Positions 1-7,022 of a stretch of 29,716 nt of DNA are shown piece after piece. The stretch lies in the IMG/VR virus record IMGVR_UViG_3300031774_000095, positions 1 through 29,716 of that record, one strand, 5' to 3'. Both the position numbers and the translations under genes were made by a program. The notes below the pieces were generated by a model that saw only the letters and a program-made list of their open reading frames with translations, did no database searches and was not told the origin of the DNA. The stretch is from a virus. Within the stretch, counting starts at the first letter, position 1. Each line of letters opens with the position of its first letter.

Positions 1-156
1 CACGCCGCAACCGACGAGACGATCACGGTCGCGCAGAGCTCCGCGAAGGAGATCCACGGCCCGTTCGATCTGATGCGCTTCAACGACTCGAAGAAGCGCG
101 TGACCGTACTTATTCAAGCAGCCGTTGGCGTGACCGTCGCGGCAGTGGAGGGCTAA
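1..156 (+). CDS. phage tail-region protein, 3' end only
   Basis: Open frame from the first base to a TAA at 154-156, giving the last 51 residues of a gene that begins outside the window. The fragment ends in a run of small hydrophobic residues (AAVGVTVAAVEG) and shows no motif I recognise. It lies two bases before the next late gene and reads in the same direction as the tail and lysis genes, so a virion or tail-associated role is likely from context only. Confidence 0.6.
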   Translation, partial: HAATDETITVAQSSAKEIHGPFDLMRFNDSKKRVTVLIQAAVGVTVAAVEG

Positions 157-158
157 CG

Positions 159-611
159 ATGGCCGCCGGAGACCTGACCCTATTCAACGACTTCACGAGG
201 CAGCTCGCAGAGAAAGAGATCGACCTCGCAGACGACACCTACAAGATCGCGCTCTACACGACGACGCGCGCGCCGGTCGTGACCGAGACGACGCCAGTCT
301 ATAGCGGGACGAACGAGGTCAGCGGGACGAACTACGCGGCGGGCGGCGTCACCGTGAGCTCGAGCATGGCCGTCGGTCTCTCCGGCGCGGTCGCGAGCTG
401 GACCGGAGGCAGCGGACCCCACGCGACCTGGAGCCAGCACGCGAGCGGCCCCACCGACATCCGCTGGGGCATTCTCTACAACGACACCGCAGCCGCGAAG
501 CCTGCCGCCGCCTTCATCGTATTCGGAGATGGCGCAGACATCTCGCTAGCGGACGGCGACATCAGCTTCACGTTCCACGCGACAGCGATCGCGCAGATCA
601 CGCGGAGCTAG
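159..611 (+). CDS. putative phage virion protein, GTNEVSGTxYAAGG type
   Basis: 150 residues. The layout (short helical start, a segment near residues 30-40 reading KIALYTT, then GTNEVSGTNYAAGG near 51-64, a WGILYND block and a FxFGDGADISLADGDISFTFHAT tail split over several strands) matches a small beta-rich structural protein common in siphophage tail or decoration modules. I recognise the pattern, not a named family. It starts two bases after the preceding stop and ends one base before the next gene, so it is translated within the same late operon. Role in the virion is inferred. Confidence 0.65.
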   Translation: MAAGDLTLFNDFTRQLAEKEIDLADDTYKIALYTTTRAPVVTETTPVYSGTNEVSGTNYAAGGVTVSSSMAVGLSGAVASWTGGSGPHATWSQHASGPTDIRWGILYNDTAAAKPAAAFIVFGDGADISLADGDISFTFHATAIAQITRS

Positions 612-612
612 G

Positions 613-1272
613 ATGCACGTCGTCCCGTTCACGATTTCGGGCTACACGTTCACGCACGTCGAAGAAGGCGACGCGCTGAACCGACCCGCGCGTGATCGCT
701 GGACGGAGCTCCACGACGTCGCGACTGAAGCCTGGAGAGGCGAGCCCTACGAGCCCTGCGACATCAGCGAGGGCGAGACCGTCTTTGCGATCACAGACTC
801 AAGCGGCGAGCTCTGGGGCACGTTCGCGCTCTACCGGCAACGCGCGCTCGACGCCGCCCTGCCCCACGTCGTGAGCGCGCTCGTCGCGCCTATGTTCCCA
901 GAGCTCGACGTGGAGATCCCGGGCGAAGCGCTCGCTCCGAACGGGCTCGTCGTCAACGCGAACGAGATCATCGAGGCGGAAGAGCGTCGCGCGACGTTCT
1001 GGCGTCGCACCTTCGGCGTGATCGAGCACCTCGTCGAGAACGGCCTAGAGCTCGAAGATGGCAGCGTTCTCGAGATCGACCACATCCGGTTCCCGCAGAC
1101 CGAAGACGGCGACACCGCCCAGCACCAATGGACGAACGTCCGCGAGTTCTTCGATCGGTACATGAAGCTCGTCGTCGAGTTCGACGCGAACGATCGAGCG
1201 CTGCGGACCCTCTCGATCTGGAAGCCGGTCGATCCCGATTCGTCACGAGCTCGGGGAGCGTTCGATGCCTGA
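613..1272 (+). CDS. hypothetical late protein
   Basis: 219 residues, acidic, with no transmembrane segment and no motif I recognise. Alternating charged and hydrophobic stretches and several tryptophans suggest a soluble folded protein. The ATG follows the previous TAG by one base, and the end overlaps the next gene by eight bases, which indicates translational coupling inside the tail operon. Placement between a putative virion protein and a fibre-like protein suggests a tail-tip or fibre-assembly role, but this is inference only. Confidence 0.6.
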   Translation: MHVVPFTISGYTFTHVEEGDALNRPARDRWTELHDVATEAWRGEPYEPCDISEGETVFAITDSSGELWGTFALYRQRALDAALPHVVSALVAPMFPELDVEIPGEALAPNGLVVNANEIIEAEERRATFWRRTFGVIEHLVENGLELEDGSVLEIDHIRFPQTEDGDTAQHQWTNVREFFDRYMKLVVEFDANDRALRTLSIWKPVDPDSSRARGAFDA

Positions 1273-2950
1273 AACAACGCTCGCGCCTGCGATCTCGGCG
1301 AACGCGAACACCACAACCGGAGACGCCCGCGTCGGACTCGGATCGACAGGCGTCCCTTCGGCGCTGCTGACGTCGATCGGATTCGGTCACGACAACGCAG
1401 TGAAGAACTCGACGAATTACGGCTACGTCTCGCACTATGACACGAGCTCGATCCCGCTCGACGCCGAGGTGACGAAGGCAAAGCTCGAGATGAAGGCGTC
1501 GGACGCGGACTCGGTCGCGACGGCGATCGACATCGACGTCCTGGCGCTGAACGTTCGACTGAACCAGAACGACTCGGTCGTCTTCGAGAGCAACCTACTT
1601 TACGAACCCCAAAACGGAGCTTACCCGTCTTCGACGGCGCTCTGGTCGAACGGGAACACGACGACCTTCGACAACCCTCGCCTGATCGCGTACCTGAACA
1701 TCCGCCACGGGCTGCACGGTTACGCGCAAGCCTGGACCGCAGACAACGCGAGCGGCGAGACGCTCGATTATCACTGGTTCCGTGCTGCTCGCGTCGGGAA
1801 CATGACGAGCCTCGACACCTACCTGCGCGCGAACGTCTACACCGCGACCGGAAGCGCAGGCTCTTATCAGAAGGGGACGCTCGTCGATACCGGCGTCGCC
1901 CGCTCGCTGACCACTCTCCCGGCGACAACCGAGGCGGCTTGGTACTGCGCGGCGAGCGGCGACTTCACGCCGACGCACGGGACCGTCTACATCACCGAGA
2001 TCGTCCTCGAGGGCGAGTTCGAGGCGGGCACCCATCAGGTCCGATTCCGCGCGCATCACGCCGCATCGAACGCATCGACCGAGAACATGCTCGCGCTCGC
2101 TCACGACGGAGAAAACGGAGACAACGACACCGACCCGCGCAAGCTCCAAGGATTCGGCGGCGTTAGCTGCTGGCGCGACAACGGACAGATCCAGAACGCC
2201 TCGATCGCGGGCAGCGGCGACGCGAACCAGAACCTCCCCGCCTTCACCGCGAACACCGTCTACGCCCTGGGCGACGCAAATTACGACACCGACCACACGC
2301 TCGCGAATTTCCGAACGGATCTCTCGAGCGCGCTCGGAGCTCGGACGGCGACGACGCAGTGGGTCGGCGTGCGCCTGCAAGACTTCACGACGACGACGAG
2401 CGGAGCCTGGAGGCGCGTCCACACATCGTCGGGGACGACCGAGACGCGCGACTCGCTGAAGGGCGTCCTGCTGACGCTCACATGGCACCAACCCCAGCCG
2501 ATCACCGTCACCGGCCTGAACGGGACCGTCGAGGTCACGCCGCAGATCGACCGAGAGCAGACCGCGACCGCAGCGGTCGCGACGAGCTCGCTCGCTGGCA
2601 CCGTGAACGACGCGCTCGCTCTCGAGCAGAGCTCGGTCGCGGGCTCGAGCACGAGCTCGCTCGCCGGAACCGTGAACGATGCGCTCGCCCTCGAGCAGAC
2701 CGCGCTCGCGGCAAGCACGACCAACTCGCTCTCGGGCAACGTAAACGCAGCGAGAGCTCGAGCGCAGAGCGACGTCGCTGCCTTACTGGCGCAGAGCGCG
2801 CCCGCCGTCGTCACCTGGGCGGCGCTCGCGGAGCTCGTCACCGCGACCGGAACGGGCACCTCGACGGCGTCGCTCTCAGGCTCCGCGACCTCGACGCACG
2901 CACTACTGACGGGAACCGGGACGTCGTCCGTCTCGATCTCAGGGAGTTAG
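1265..2950 (+). CDS. putative tail fibre or receptor-binding protein with C-terminal repeats
   Basis: 561 residues, the largest gene of this late block. The sequence is rich in Thr, Ser, Asn, Ala and Gly and poor in Lys, with short beta-type stretches throughout. From about residue 420 it becomes repetitive: units starting GTVEVTPQ, GTVNDALALEQ, GTVNDALALEQ and GNVNAARARAQ, each about 23 residues, followed by a Ser/Thr/Gly/Ala-rich tail ending SVSISGS. Such composition and repeats are typical of phage fibres and appendages. No enzymatic motif is visible. The start overlaps the previous gene by eight bases. Receptor binding is inferred from composition and position. Confidence 0.6.
   Translation: MPETTLAPAISANANTTTGDARVGLGSTGVPSALLTSIGFGHDNAVKNSTNYGYVSHYDTSSIPLDAEVTKAKLEMKASDADSVATAIDIDVLALNVRLNQNDSVVFESNLLYEPQNGAYPSSTALWSNGNTTTFDNPRLIAYLNIRHGLHGYAQAWTADNASGETLDYHWFRAARVGNMTSLDTYLRANVYTATGSAGSYQKGTLVDTGVARSLTTLPATTEAAWYCAASGDFTPTHGTVYITEIVLEGEFEAGTHQVRFRAHHAASNASTENMLALAHDGENGDNDTDPRKLQGFGGVSCWRDNGQIQNASIAGSGDANQNLPAFTANTVYALGDANYDTDHTLANFRTDLSSALGARTATTQWVGVRLQDFTTTTSGAWRRVHTSSGTTETRDSLKGVLLTLTWHQPQPITVTGLNGTVEVTPQIDREQTATAAVATSSLAGTVNDALALEQSSVAGSSTSSLAGTVNDALALEQTALAASTTNSLSGNVNAARARAQSDVAALLAQSAPAVVTWAALAELVTATGTGTSTASLSGSATSTHALLTGTGTSSVSISGS
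2522..2803 (+). repeat. four 69-75 bp tandem units inside the fibre gene
   Basis: Units start at 2522, 2597, 2666 and 2735 (spacing 75, 69, 69 bp) and each encodes about 23-25 residues beginning G-(T/N)-V. The middle two units are nearly identical in protein (GTVNDALALEQ followed by a Ser/Ala-rich stretch and SLA or SLS) and differ in DNA mostly at third codon positions. The drift suggests old duplications kept under protein-level selection. Confidence 0.8.
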
Positions 2951-2952
2951 CC

Positions 2953-3306
2953 ATGACCGAAGACCAGAACATCACGCACGTTCGAGGCGACGACCTCTCG
3001 ATCTCGGTCACCGTCACGCTCGACAACTCGAGAACGCTCGACGGCTCCGAGAGCTGGAAGTGGGTTCTGAAGACGAACGCAGGCGCGCACGCGCTCGTGA
3101 CGAAGACGGACTCGAGCGGCATCACCGTAGACGGCTCGACTCATCAACCGACCGTCGTGCTGACGCCCAGCGACTTCGCGATCTCGAGCTTCCCGAACTC
3201 GGTGAACTCGAAGACGTTCGTCCACGAGCTCGAGATGACGAAGAGCACGAAGGTCGAGACCGTCACGCGCGGAACCTTCACGCTCGTCTCGGATGTCGCG
3301 GTCTGA
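2953..3306 (+). CDS. putative tail appendage or baseplate protein
   Basis: 117 residues starting MTEDQNITHVRGDD two bases after the fibre gene stop. The pattern (ITxxRGDDLSISVTVTL, then a WKWVLKT strand and late strands HELEMT and GTFTLVSDVAV) looks like a small beta-sandwich, similar in style to N-terminal domains of siphophage baseplate or appendage proteins that carry an (R)GD(D/S) segment. I chose the ATG at 2953 because the upstream part of the open frame lies inside the fibre gene. The last base of its stop overlaps the ATG of the next gene. Function is inferred from fold pattern and position. Confidence 0.6.
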   Translation: MTEDQNITHVRGDDLSISVTVTLDNSRTLDGSESWKWVLKTNAGAHALVTKTDSSGITVDGSTHQPTVVLTPSDFAISSFPNSVNSKTFVHELEMTKSTKVETVTRGTFTLVSDVAV

Positions 3307-3587
3307 TGGCAGAGGGGAACGGCGAGCTCCGCCGGATCTTCGCAGCGGTCGCGACCGCCGCGATCCTGGGCGCGTGGACGTTCGCCGCGACGCGCGCGAG
3401 CTCGCAAGACATCGAGGTCGTCCGGGCCGAGATCGAAGAGGTCGAGAAGGAGGCAAAGGAACGCCATGTGGAGCTCGCTCGTAAAGTGGATTCAATCGCG
3501 CAGAAGATCCAGCTCGAAGCCGTCGCCGCCGCCGCCTTCCGGGCAGAGGTCCGCGCCGCCCTGGAGATTCGCGATGGACGTGAATGA
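3306..3587 (+). CDS. small membrane protein with coiled coil, lysis cassette
   Basis: 93 residues. One transmembrane helix near residues 11-28 (IFAAVATAAILGAWTFAA) is followed by a long charged helix of coiled-coil type (EIEEVEKEAKERHVELARKV). This N-in, single-span, helical layout fits an inner-membrane spanin or a holin-accessory protein. It sits directly upstream of, and overlaps, the endolysin gene, which supports a lysis role. The start overlaps the previous stop by one base (TGATG). No lipoprotein partner (outer spanin) was found nearby, so the spanin reading is tentative. Confidence 0.6.
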   Translation: MAEGNGELRRIFAAVATAAILGAWTFAATRASSQDIEVVRAEIEEVEKEAKERHVELARKVDSIAQKIQLEAVAAAAFRAEVRAALEIRDGRE

Positions 3588-3906
3588 TCCGCTCGCGAAG
3601 CAGCTCCACCTCGAGTGGGGCGCGTTCTGGGTGATCGTCAATGAAGGGTGCAGGCGCTTTGGCGGCTCGGTCGTCTCTGGCATCCGCAGCGAGACCCGGA
3701 ACGTCGGCGTCGGCGGTCACCCGGAGAGCCGTCACCTGAAGGGGCTCGCCGCCGACGTGACCTTTCTGCCGGATCGAGAACGCGACGCGAGAGAACGCTG
3801 CGACGAGTGCTTCGCGTTCTTCTACGAGCGCGGGCTCTACGGCTACCAAAAGCCCAGCGGAACGTCGCTGCATATCCAAGATCGGAGCGCGAAAGCTCCA
3901 CAGTAG
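3574..3906 (+). CDS. endolysin, peptidase M15 family (L-Ala-D-Glu or D-Ala-D-Ala type)
   Basis: 110 residues. Residues 52-61 read SRHLKGLAAD, which fits the zinc-binding SxHxxGxAxD signature of M15 peptidases (His54 and Asp61). A second SLHIQD block gives the third ligand at His100. These enzymes cut peptide bonds in the peptidoglycan stem. The length is that of a catalytic domain alone, with no cell-wall-binding domain. The ATG at 3574 overlaps the preceding membrane gene by 14 bases. The longer upstream open frame would read through that gene and is rejected. The neighbours (membrane protein before, holin after) support a lysis role. Confidence 0.85.
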   Translation: MDVNDPLAKQLHLEWGAFWVIVNEGCRRFGGSVVSGIRSETRNVGVGGHPESRHLKGLAADVTFLPDRERDARERCDECFAFFYERGLYGYQKPSGTSLHIQDRSAKAPQ

Positions 3907-3919
3907 AAGGAGATCGAAG

Positions 3920-4129
3920 ATGGAGAACAAGTGGATCGGATTCAGTCGATCACTCTGGAGCGCGTTCCTGCCGGTCGCGCTCATCGTCGCGCGGATGTTC
4001 GGGCTCGAAGGAGCTGACCAGCTCGGCGAGATCGCGACGCGCTCGATCGACTCGGTGATCGTGATCGTCTCGCTCGTGCTTCAGTTCCTCCACCAGAGGA
4101 ATCCGCAGCCGACGAGCGCCGCATCGTAA
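3920..4129 (+). CDS. holin-like small membrane protein
   Basis: 69 residues with two hydrophobic segments: residues about 12-28 (LWSAFLPVALIVARMFG) and about 45-58 (VIVIVSLVLQFL), separated by a short polar loop and ending in a polar, charged tail. Size and two-span topology fit a class II holin that permeabilises the inner membrane and releases or activates the endolysin encoded just upstream. A strong ribosome-binding site (AAGGAG) precedes the ATG. Assignment is by topology and context, since holins have little conserved sequence. Confidence 0.75.
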   Translation: MENKWIGFSRSLWSAFLPVALIVARMFGLEGADQLGEIATRSIDSVIVIVSLVLQFLHQRNPQPTSAAS

Positions 4130-4137
4130 TAGACAAG

Positions 4138-4947
4138 ATGGCGAGCTCGTCACCACTGACGATCGTCGTCATACCGGACTCGCACGCAGAGCCCGGGCAG
4201 GATCTCTCGCGCTACTCCCTGCTCGGGCGACTGATCTGCGACGTCTTCTCGAAGACGCCCGGCCCTCACGTCGTCGTAAACATCGGCGACTGGTTCGACC
4301 TTCCCAGCCTCGGTTCCTTCGACCGCCCTGGCTCGAAGGCGACGGAGCTCCGCCGCTACCGGGACGACATCGAAGCCGGTCTCGAGGCGCAGCGTTTGCT
4401 CTGGAAGGAGGTCGAGGACTACAACCGCTGGAGGCGCGGCGATCACGTCCTCGAGATCGAGTGGCACTACACGCTGGGCAATCACGAGGCGCGGATCTCG
4501 AGAGCAATCGAGAGCGATCCCGCGAAGCTCGAGGGAGTGATCTCGCTCGACGACCTGACGGAGAGCTCGCCGATCCCGTGGACGGTTCACGACTTCCTTC
4601 GTCCCGTCTTCCTCGGAGGCGTCGCGTTCAGCCACTACTTCACGAGCGGCGTCATGGGTCGCAGCGTCGGAGGCGAGAACCCTGCGGCGACGATCCTGCG
4701 GAAGCAGATGACGAGCTGCGTCCAAGGTCACACGCACACCTTTGACTTCGCAGAGCGGACGCGCGCCGATGGTCAGAAGATGAACGCCCTCGTCTGCGGC
4801 TGCTTCTTCACCCACACGGAGCAATGGGCAGGGCCGCAGGTCAATGCGCTCTGGACGCCGGGAATCGCCGTGCTGCGGGAGGTGCTCGATGGGCAATTCG
4901 ACCTCGAGTGGTGGAGCTGGAGACGACTGCTCAAGCAGTTCGGTTGA
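4138..4947 (+). CDS. calcineurin-like metallophosphoesterase
   Basis: 269 residues with all the metal-binding motifs of the calcineurin-like superfamily in order: DSH (Asp14, His16), GDWFD (50-54), GNHE (114-117), SH (165-166) and GHTH (197-200). Such enzymes hydrolyse phosphoesters with two metal ions. The phage substrate is unknown and could be nucleic acid, a cyclic nucleotide or a nucleotide. It follows the holin by eight bases on the same strand, so it is expressed late. No signal peptide or extra domain is visible. The fold and metal site are secure, the role is not. Confidence 0.85.
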   Translation: MASSSPLTIVVIPDSHAEPGQDLSRYSLLGRLICDVFSKTPGPHVVVNIGDWFDLPSLGSFDRPGSKATELRRYRDDIEAGLEAQRLLWKEVEDYNRWRRGDHVLEIEWHYTLGNHEARISRAIESDPAKLEGVISLDDLTESSPIPWTVHDFLRPVFLGGVAFSHYFTSGVMGRSVGGENPAATILRKQMTSCVQGHTHTFDFAERTRADGQKMNALVCGCFFTHTEQWAGPQVNALWTPGIAVLREVLDGQFDLEWWSWRRLLKQFG

Positions 4948-4963
4948 TCTGCGAAAGCTACTC

Positions 4964-5251
4964 GTGTCCTTCAGGGAGCGGTTCGATCCGCTCTACCCGG
5001 TGATCCTTCGCCGCGCGTCCATCGGTGACGCCTGGGGCGATACCGCCGTCGTCCTCCGCAAGGGAGAGCCCCATCTCCTGATTCGCGTGGAGAAGGGACT
5101 CTCCCCTGAAGCGCAGTTCTTCGTTGTGATGCACGAGCTTGGTCACTGCTTGCAGTGGCGGGCTAACGAAGGTTCTCGCGAAGACGACCACGATGCAGAG
5201 TTCGGCCTCGCTTACGCAAAGCTATGGTCGACCTTGATCGGGTCGGGGTGA
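4964..5251 (+). CDS. small HExxH metalloprotein, zincin-like
   Basis: About 95 residues from a GTG at 4964. The open frame runs further upstream, but that part is antisense-like overlap with the phosphoesterase. The key segment is FFVVMHELGHCLQW, a zincin HELGH, with a downstream DDHDAEFGLAYA stretch that could supply the third metal ligand. This recalls small M48/SprT/ImmA-type metalloproteins, but the subfamily is not clear. The start lies 16 bases after the phosphoesterase stop and its ribosome-binding site is weak. The 3' end overlaps a convergent small gene by about 90 bases. Confidence 0.65.
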   Translation: MSFRERFDPLYPVILRRASIGDAWGDTAVVLRKGEPHLLIRVEKGLSPEAQFFVVMHELGHCLQWRANEGSREDDHDAEFGLAYAKLWSTLIGSG

Positions 5252-5372
5252 CGACGATCTCGCCCTTTCCGCAAGTTCGACACACGCCCGCGTAGTCCCA
5301 GTCGTGACCGCTTGCCGAGTGCAACCCGCCGTAGCGCCAAAGGTGTTTGCGAATCCAGCAACGTAGTCCCAT
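5163..5372 (-). CDS. small zinc-binding protein, DUF1660-like pattern
   Basis: 69 residues. Cys5, His10, His17 or His23 and a CRTCG knuckle near residue 31 form the C-x4-HxW...H...CxxCG arrangement of small phage zinc proteins of the DUF1660 type. The last 25 residues are Arg-rich and read antisense to the HELGH gene, so the real functional part is probably the first 45 residues. ATG overlaps the stop of the upstream RHH gene (ATGA). It is the last gene of the leftward small-gene cassette. Confidence 0.55.
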   Translation of the reverse strand: MGLRCWIRKHLWRYGGLHSASGHDWDYAGVCRTCGKGEIVVTPTRSRSTIALRKRGRTLHRGRLRENLR

Positions 5373-5563
5373 CAGTTGGACTCCCCAGATGAAGAAGGTT
5401 CCGGACGAAGAGCGCTCACGACTATGAAGAGCGCCTGGCTAGTCGCTGAGCGCATATTCTGCTCGGCTGTCAGCTTCAGCCTCTCCCACTCGTTCTCTGT
5501 CAGGTGAAGAGTCAAGGGCTTCTTCTCTCCCTTGGAGCGTCCCCGGTGTAGCTTCGTGGCCAT
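5372..5563 (-). CDS. ribbon-helix-helix (Arc-type) small DNA-binding protein
   Basis: 63 residues from the ATG at 5563, chosen because GTTCAAGGAG gives a good ribosome-binding site and the longer frame is low-complexity Thr/Ala. A basic N-terminal arm is followed by a short strand (KPLTLHL) and two helices (ENEWERLKLTAEQNM, then SATSQALFIVVSALR), the layout of a MetJ/Arc repressor monomer. It could regulate early genes or a toxin-antitoxin-like function. No toxin partner is evident. The stop overlaps the next gene's ATG (ATGA). Confidence 0.65.
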   Translation of the reverse strand: MATKLHRGRSKGEKKPLTLHLTENEWERLKLTAEQNMRSATSQALFIVVSALRPEPSSSGESN

Positions 5564-5564
5564 C

Positions 5565-5768
5565 TCAATTCTCCTTGAACAGGTGTCGCTCGTAGGCGTT
5601 CTGCATCTCGTCAATGTCGCGGTCGTCAATGTCGCGATCGATGTCCGGGTCGTCGTCGCAGCGGCAGCGCCGCAACTCCCGATCGCAGTCGTCGCAGTAG
5701 TCGTCTCCATCCAGATGCCGGTCGATGTCGTCCTGAGTGCATCCCGGCGGCAGATTGCTCGGCATCAT
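5565..5768 (-). CDS. small acidic Cys-rich protein
   Basis: 67 residues (ATG at 5768, or the next ATG at 5765) preceded by GGGAGGGG. The sequence is strongly acidic, with repeated Asp-Ile-Asp-Asp runs near residues 40-55 and a possible metal knuckle, CDDCDRELRRCRC, near 28-40. It resembles the small acidic early proteins that phages often use to bind host proteins or mimic DNA, but this is only a suggestion. The 3' end lies one base from the RHH gene start, so the two are probably translated together. Confidence 0.55.
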   Translation of the reverse strand: MMPSNLPPGCTQDDIDRHLDGDDYCDDCDRELRRCRCDDDPDIDRDIDDRDIDEMQNAYERHLFKEN

Positions 5769-5926
5769 TTCCCCTCCCATGTTTGGACACAGATCTTCAC
5801 GTCCCATCCGTTGTCCCCGTCCACCGGCGGGTCTAGTTCGGCAGAGAGGATGCGAATCACGGAGGCCACGACTCCGGGCCTCTTGTTGTAGATCCCCGCA
5901 AGCCTCTCGGCTTCTTCGTGCTTCAT
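5765..5926 (-). CDS. hypothetical small early protein
   Basis: 53 residues starting MKHEEAERLAGIYNKRPGVV. The ATG at 5926 is preceded by GGGCGGGAG and overlaps the stop of the upstream gene (ATGA). The region upstream in this frame lacks coding character. The composition is that of a soluble helix-plus-strand protein: an N-terminal helix, a central ASVIRILS strand, and a C-terminal WDVKICVQTWEGK strand that suggests a small alpha/beta fold. No known family recognised. Confidence 0.6.
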   Translation of the reverse strand: MKHEEAERLAGIYNKRPGVVASVIRILSAELDPPVDGDNGWDVKICVQTWEGK

Positions 5927-6063
5927 ACTCCCGCCCTCCCCTTCGGCGAGAACCCGCCACCGCGAAGCCAGTCGGCCAGGTCCTCGGCTTTGTCCATCAT
6001 CCCCTCGTGATCCCCTGCTCGAGCGCAGTCGATCAGTTCCTCCAGACACTTCGTCGGGTCCAT
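5923..6063 (-). CDS. very small early protein ending in a DWLxxGG motif
   Basis: 46 residues, read directly from the minus strand: ATG at 6063, TGA at 5925-5923. Sequence begins MDPTKCLEELIDCARAGD and contains AEDLADWLRGGGFSPK, a helix followed by DWLxxGGFxP, which I associate with small phage-encoded helical proteins. Both ends overlap the neighbours in ATGA junctions, strong evidence that it is translated. Function unknown. Confidence 0.65.
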   Translation of the reverse strand: MDPTKCLEELIDCARAGDHEGMMDKAEDLADWLRGGGFSPKGRAGV

Positions 6064-6512
6064 CAGACTTTCTCCTCGTCAGGCTCTTCGTTCAGTACGA
6101 CGCCAAAGCCATTTGCCAGGTCCCGTGCGTCAGCCAGGATGTTCCGGGCGTTTCGCATGTCGCCCCTTCTGTCAGATCGGAGTCCGCCGAGCGTTCCGTC
6201 AATCAGCTCGATGGCTCGCACGCACGCCGCATACAAGTCAGGCGCAGCGCTTATCAGGAGACCGTTGGAAAGTTGCTCGCGAAGAGCGCCAGGGCTCCCT
6301 ACTTCGCCGTCCCCCTGATAGATCCGGGCAATGCTCTTGATCTCCCCAGCGCCGGGGACGGCTTCCTCTTCCGGTCGCTTTGCCTCGAGCGTTGCCCACT
6401 CCACGAAGGGACTTCCGTTCCACTGTTTGGCCGAGCTGGGAAGTCCCGACCCATGCCTGCGAAGACTCCACTTGCCCCTTGTCGCGCAGAGGACTTCGTA
6501 CTGCTTGCGCAT
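6063..6512 (-). CDS. hypothetical early protein with AAPDL motif
   Basis: 149 residues. The N-terminal half is basic and Trp-rich. The C-terminal half contains LLISAAPDLYAACVRAIELI, then a polar spacer and a helix ARNILADARDLA. The same AAPDL-plus-helix pattern recurs in the gene at 7019-7312, suggesting relatedness or a shared module of phage accessory proteins. The stop overlaps the following ATG (ATGA). The ATG at 6512 is two bases before the stop of the gene upstream. No catalytic motif seen. Confidence 0.6.
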   Translation of the reverse strand: MRKQYEVLCATRGKWSLRRHGSGLPSSAKQWNGSPFVEWATLEAKRPEEEAVPGAGEIKSIARIYQGDGEVGSPGALREQLSNGLLISAAPDLYAACVRAIELIDGTLGGLRSDRRGDMRNARNILADARDLANGFGVVLNEEPDEEKV

Positions 6513-6513
6513 T

Positions 6514-6732
6514 TCAGATCTCCTTCCGGCTAACGATGACGACGCGCGTCTTCTCGTCCAGAATCGTGGCCTCGTGAAACGACCCTCGCTCCATCATTGC
6601 GTGGGCGTGGGAGTAGGGAACCAGCCGCTCGAGCGGGTCGGCGTTTCGGGTTTCGCGAGTCCGAAGGATCACCGTCGTCCCGTGATCGGTCGGCTCGTTG
6701 TAGGAGAAGACGTTCGTGATCGGAGGGCTCAT
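6514..6732 (-). CDS. hypothetical early protein
   Basis: 72 residues. Several beta-type stretches (TTVILRTRE, EATILDEKTRVVIVSRKE) suggest a small beta protein. There are no cysteines and no membrane segment. The ATG at 6732 overlaps the stop of the upstream zinc-ribbon gene (ATGA), so it is translationally coupled. Not recognised. Confidence 0.6.
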   Translation of the reverse strand: MSPPITNVFSYNEPTDHGTTVILRTRETRNADPLERLVPYSHAHAMMERGSFHEATILDEKTRVVIVSRKEI

Positions 6733-7022
6733 GCCTCACCTCGTTTGTCGGCGATCTGGTTCGCCGGGTTCGTCCAGGGCTTGTTTACATTCCAAGTGTG
6801 GTCGGTCCTGCAGACTTCACAGCGTCGGTATTCAATGCCGCCGAGATGTCCTGAGGTCACGAGTTCGCCACCGCACCGGTGACAAACGTCCTTCACGGAA
6901 AACGCTTGGTCTGACTTTGCGGCTTCATAGAAGGCGTGCTCTTGAGCCAGATCGCCCATCGTGATCTCGCCGCGGCCGTAAGCTGCGACGGCCTTTGCCA
7001 GTTCGTTGGCTGCACGACTCAT
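6729..7022 (-). CDS. zinc-ribbon early protein
   Basis: 97 residues. A helical N-terminal half (about 1-40) is followed by CHRCGG near residue 47 and CEVCRT near residue 68, two CxxC knuckles about 18 residues apart that should bind one zinc. Such ribbons occur in small phage transcription or host-takeover proteins, but the target cannot be read from sequence. The ATG at 7022 overlaps the upstream stop (ATGA) and the 3' end overlaps the next ATG in the same manner. Confidence 0.65.
   Translation of the reverse strand: MSRAANELAKAVAAYGRGEITMGDLAQEHAFYEAAKSDQAFSVKDVCHRCGGELVTSGHLGGIEYRRCEVCRTDHTWNVNKPWTNPANQIADKRGEA

Noticed and set aside
2522-2803. CRISPR-like repeats
   Set aside because: The units are in frame, without unique spacers, and encode a repeated peptide of the fibre protein.
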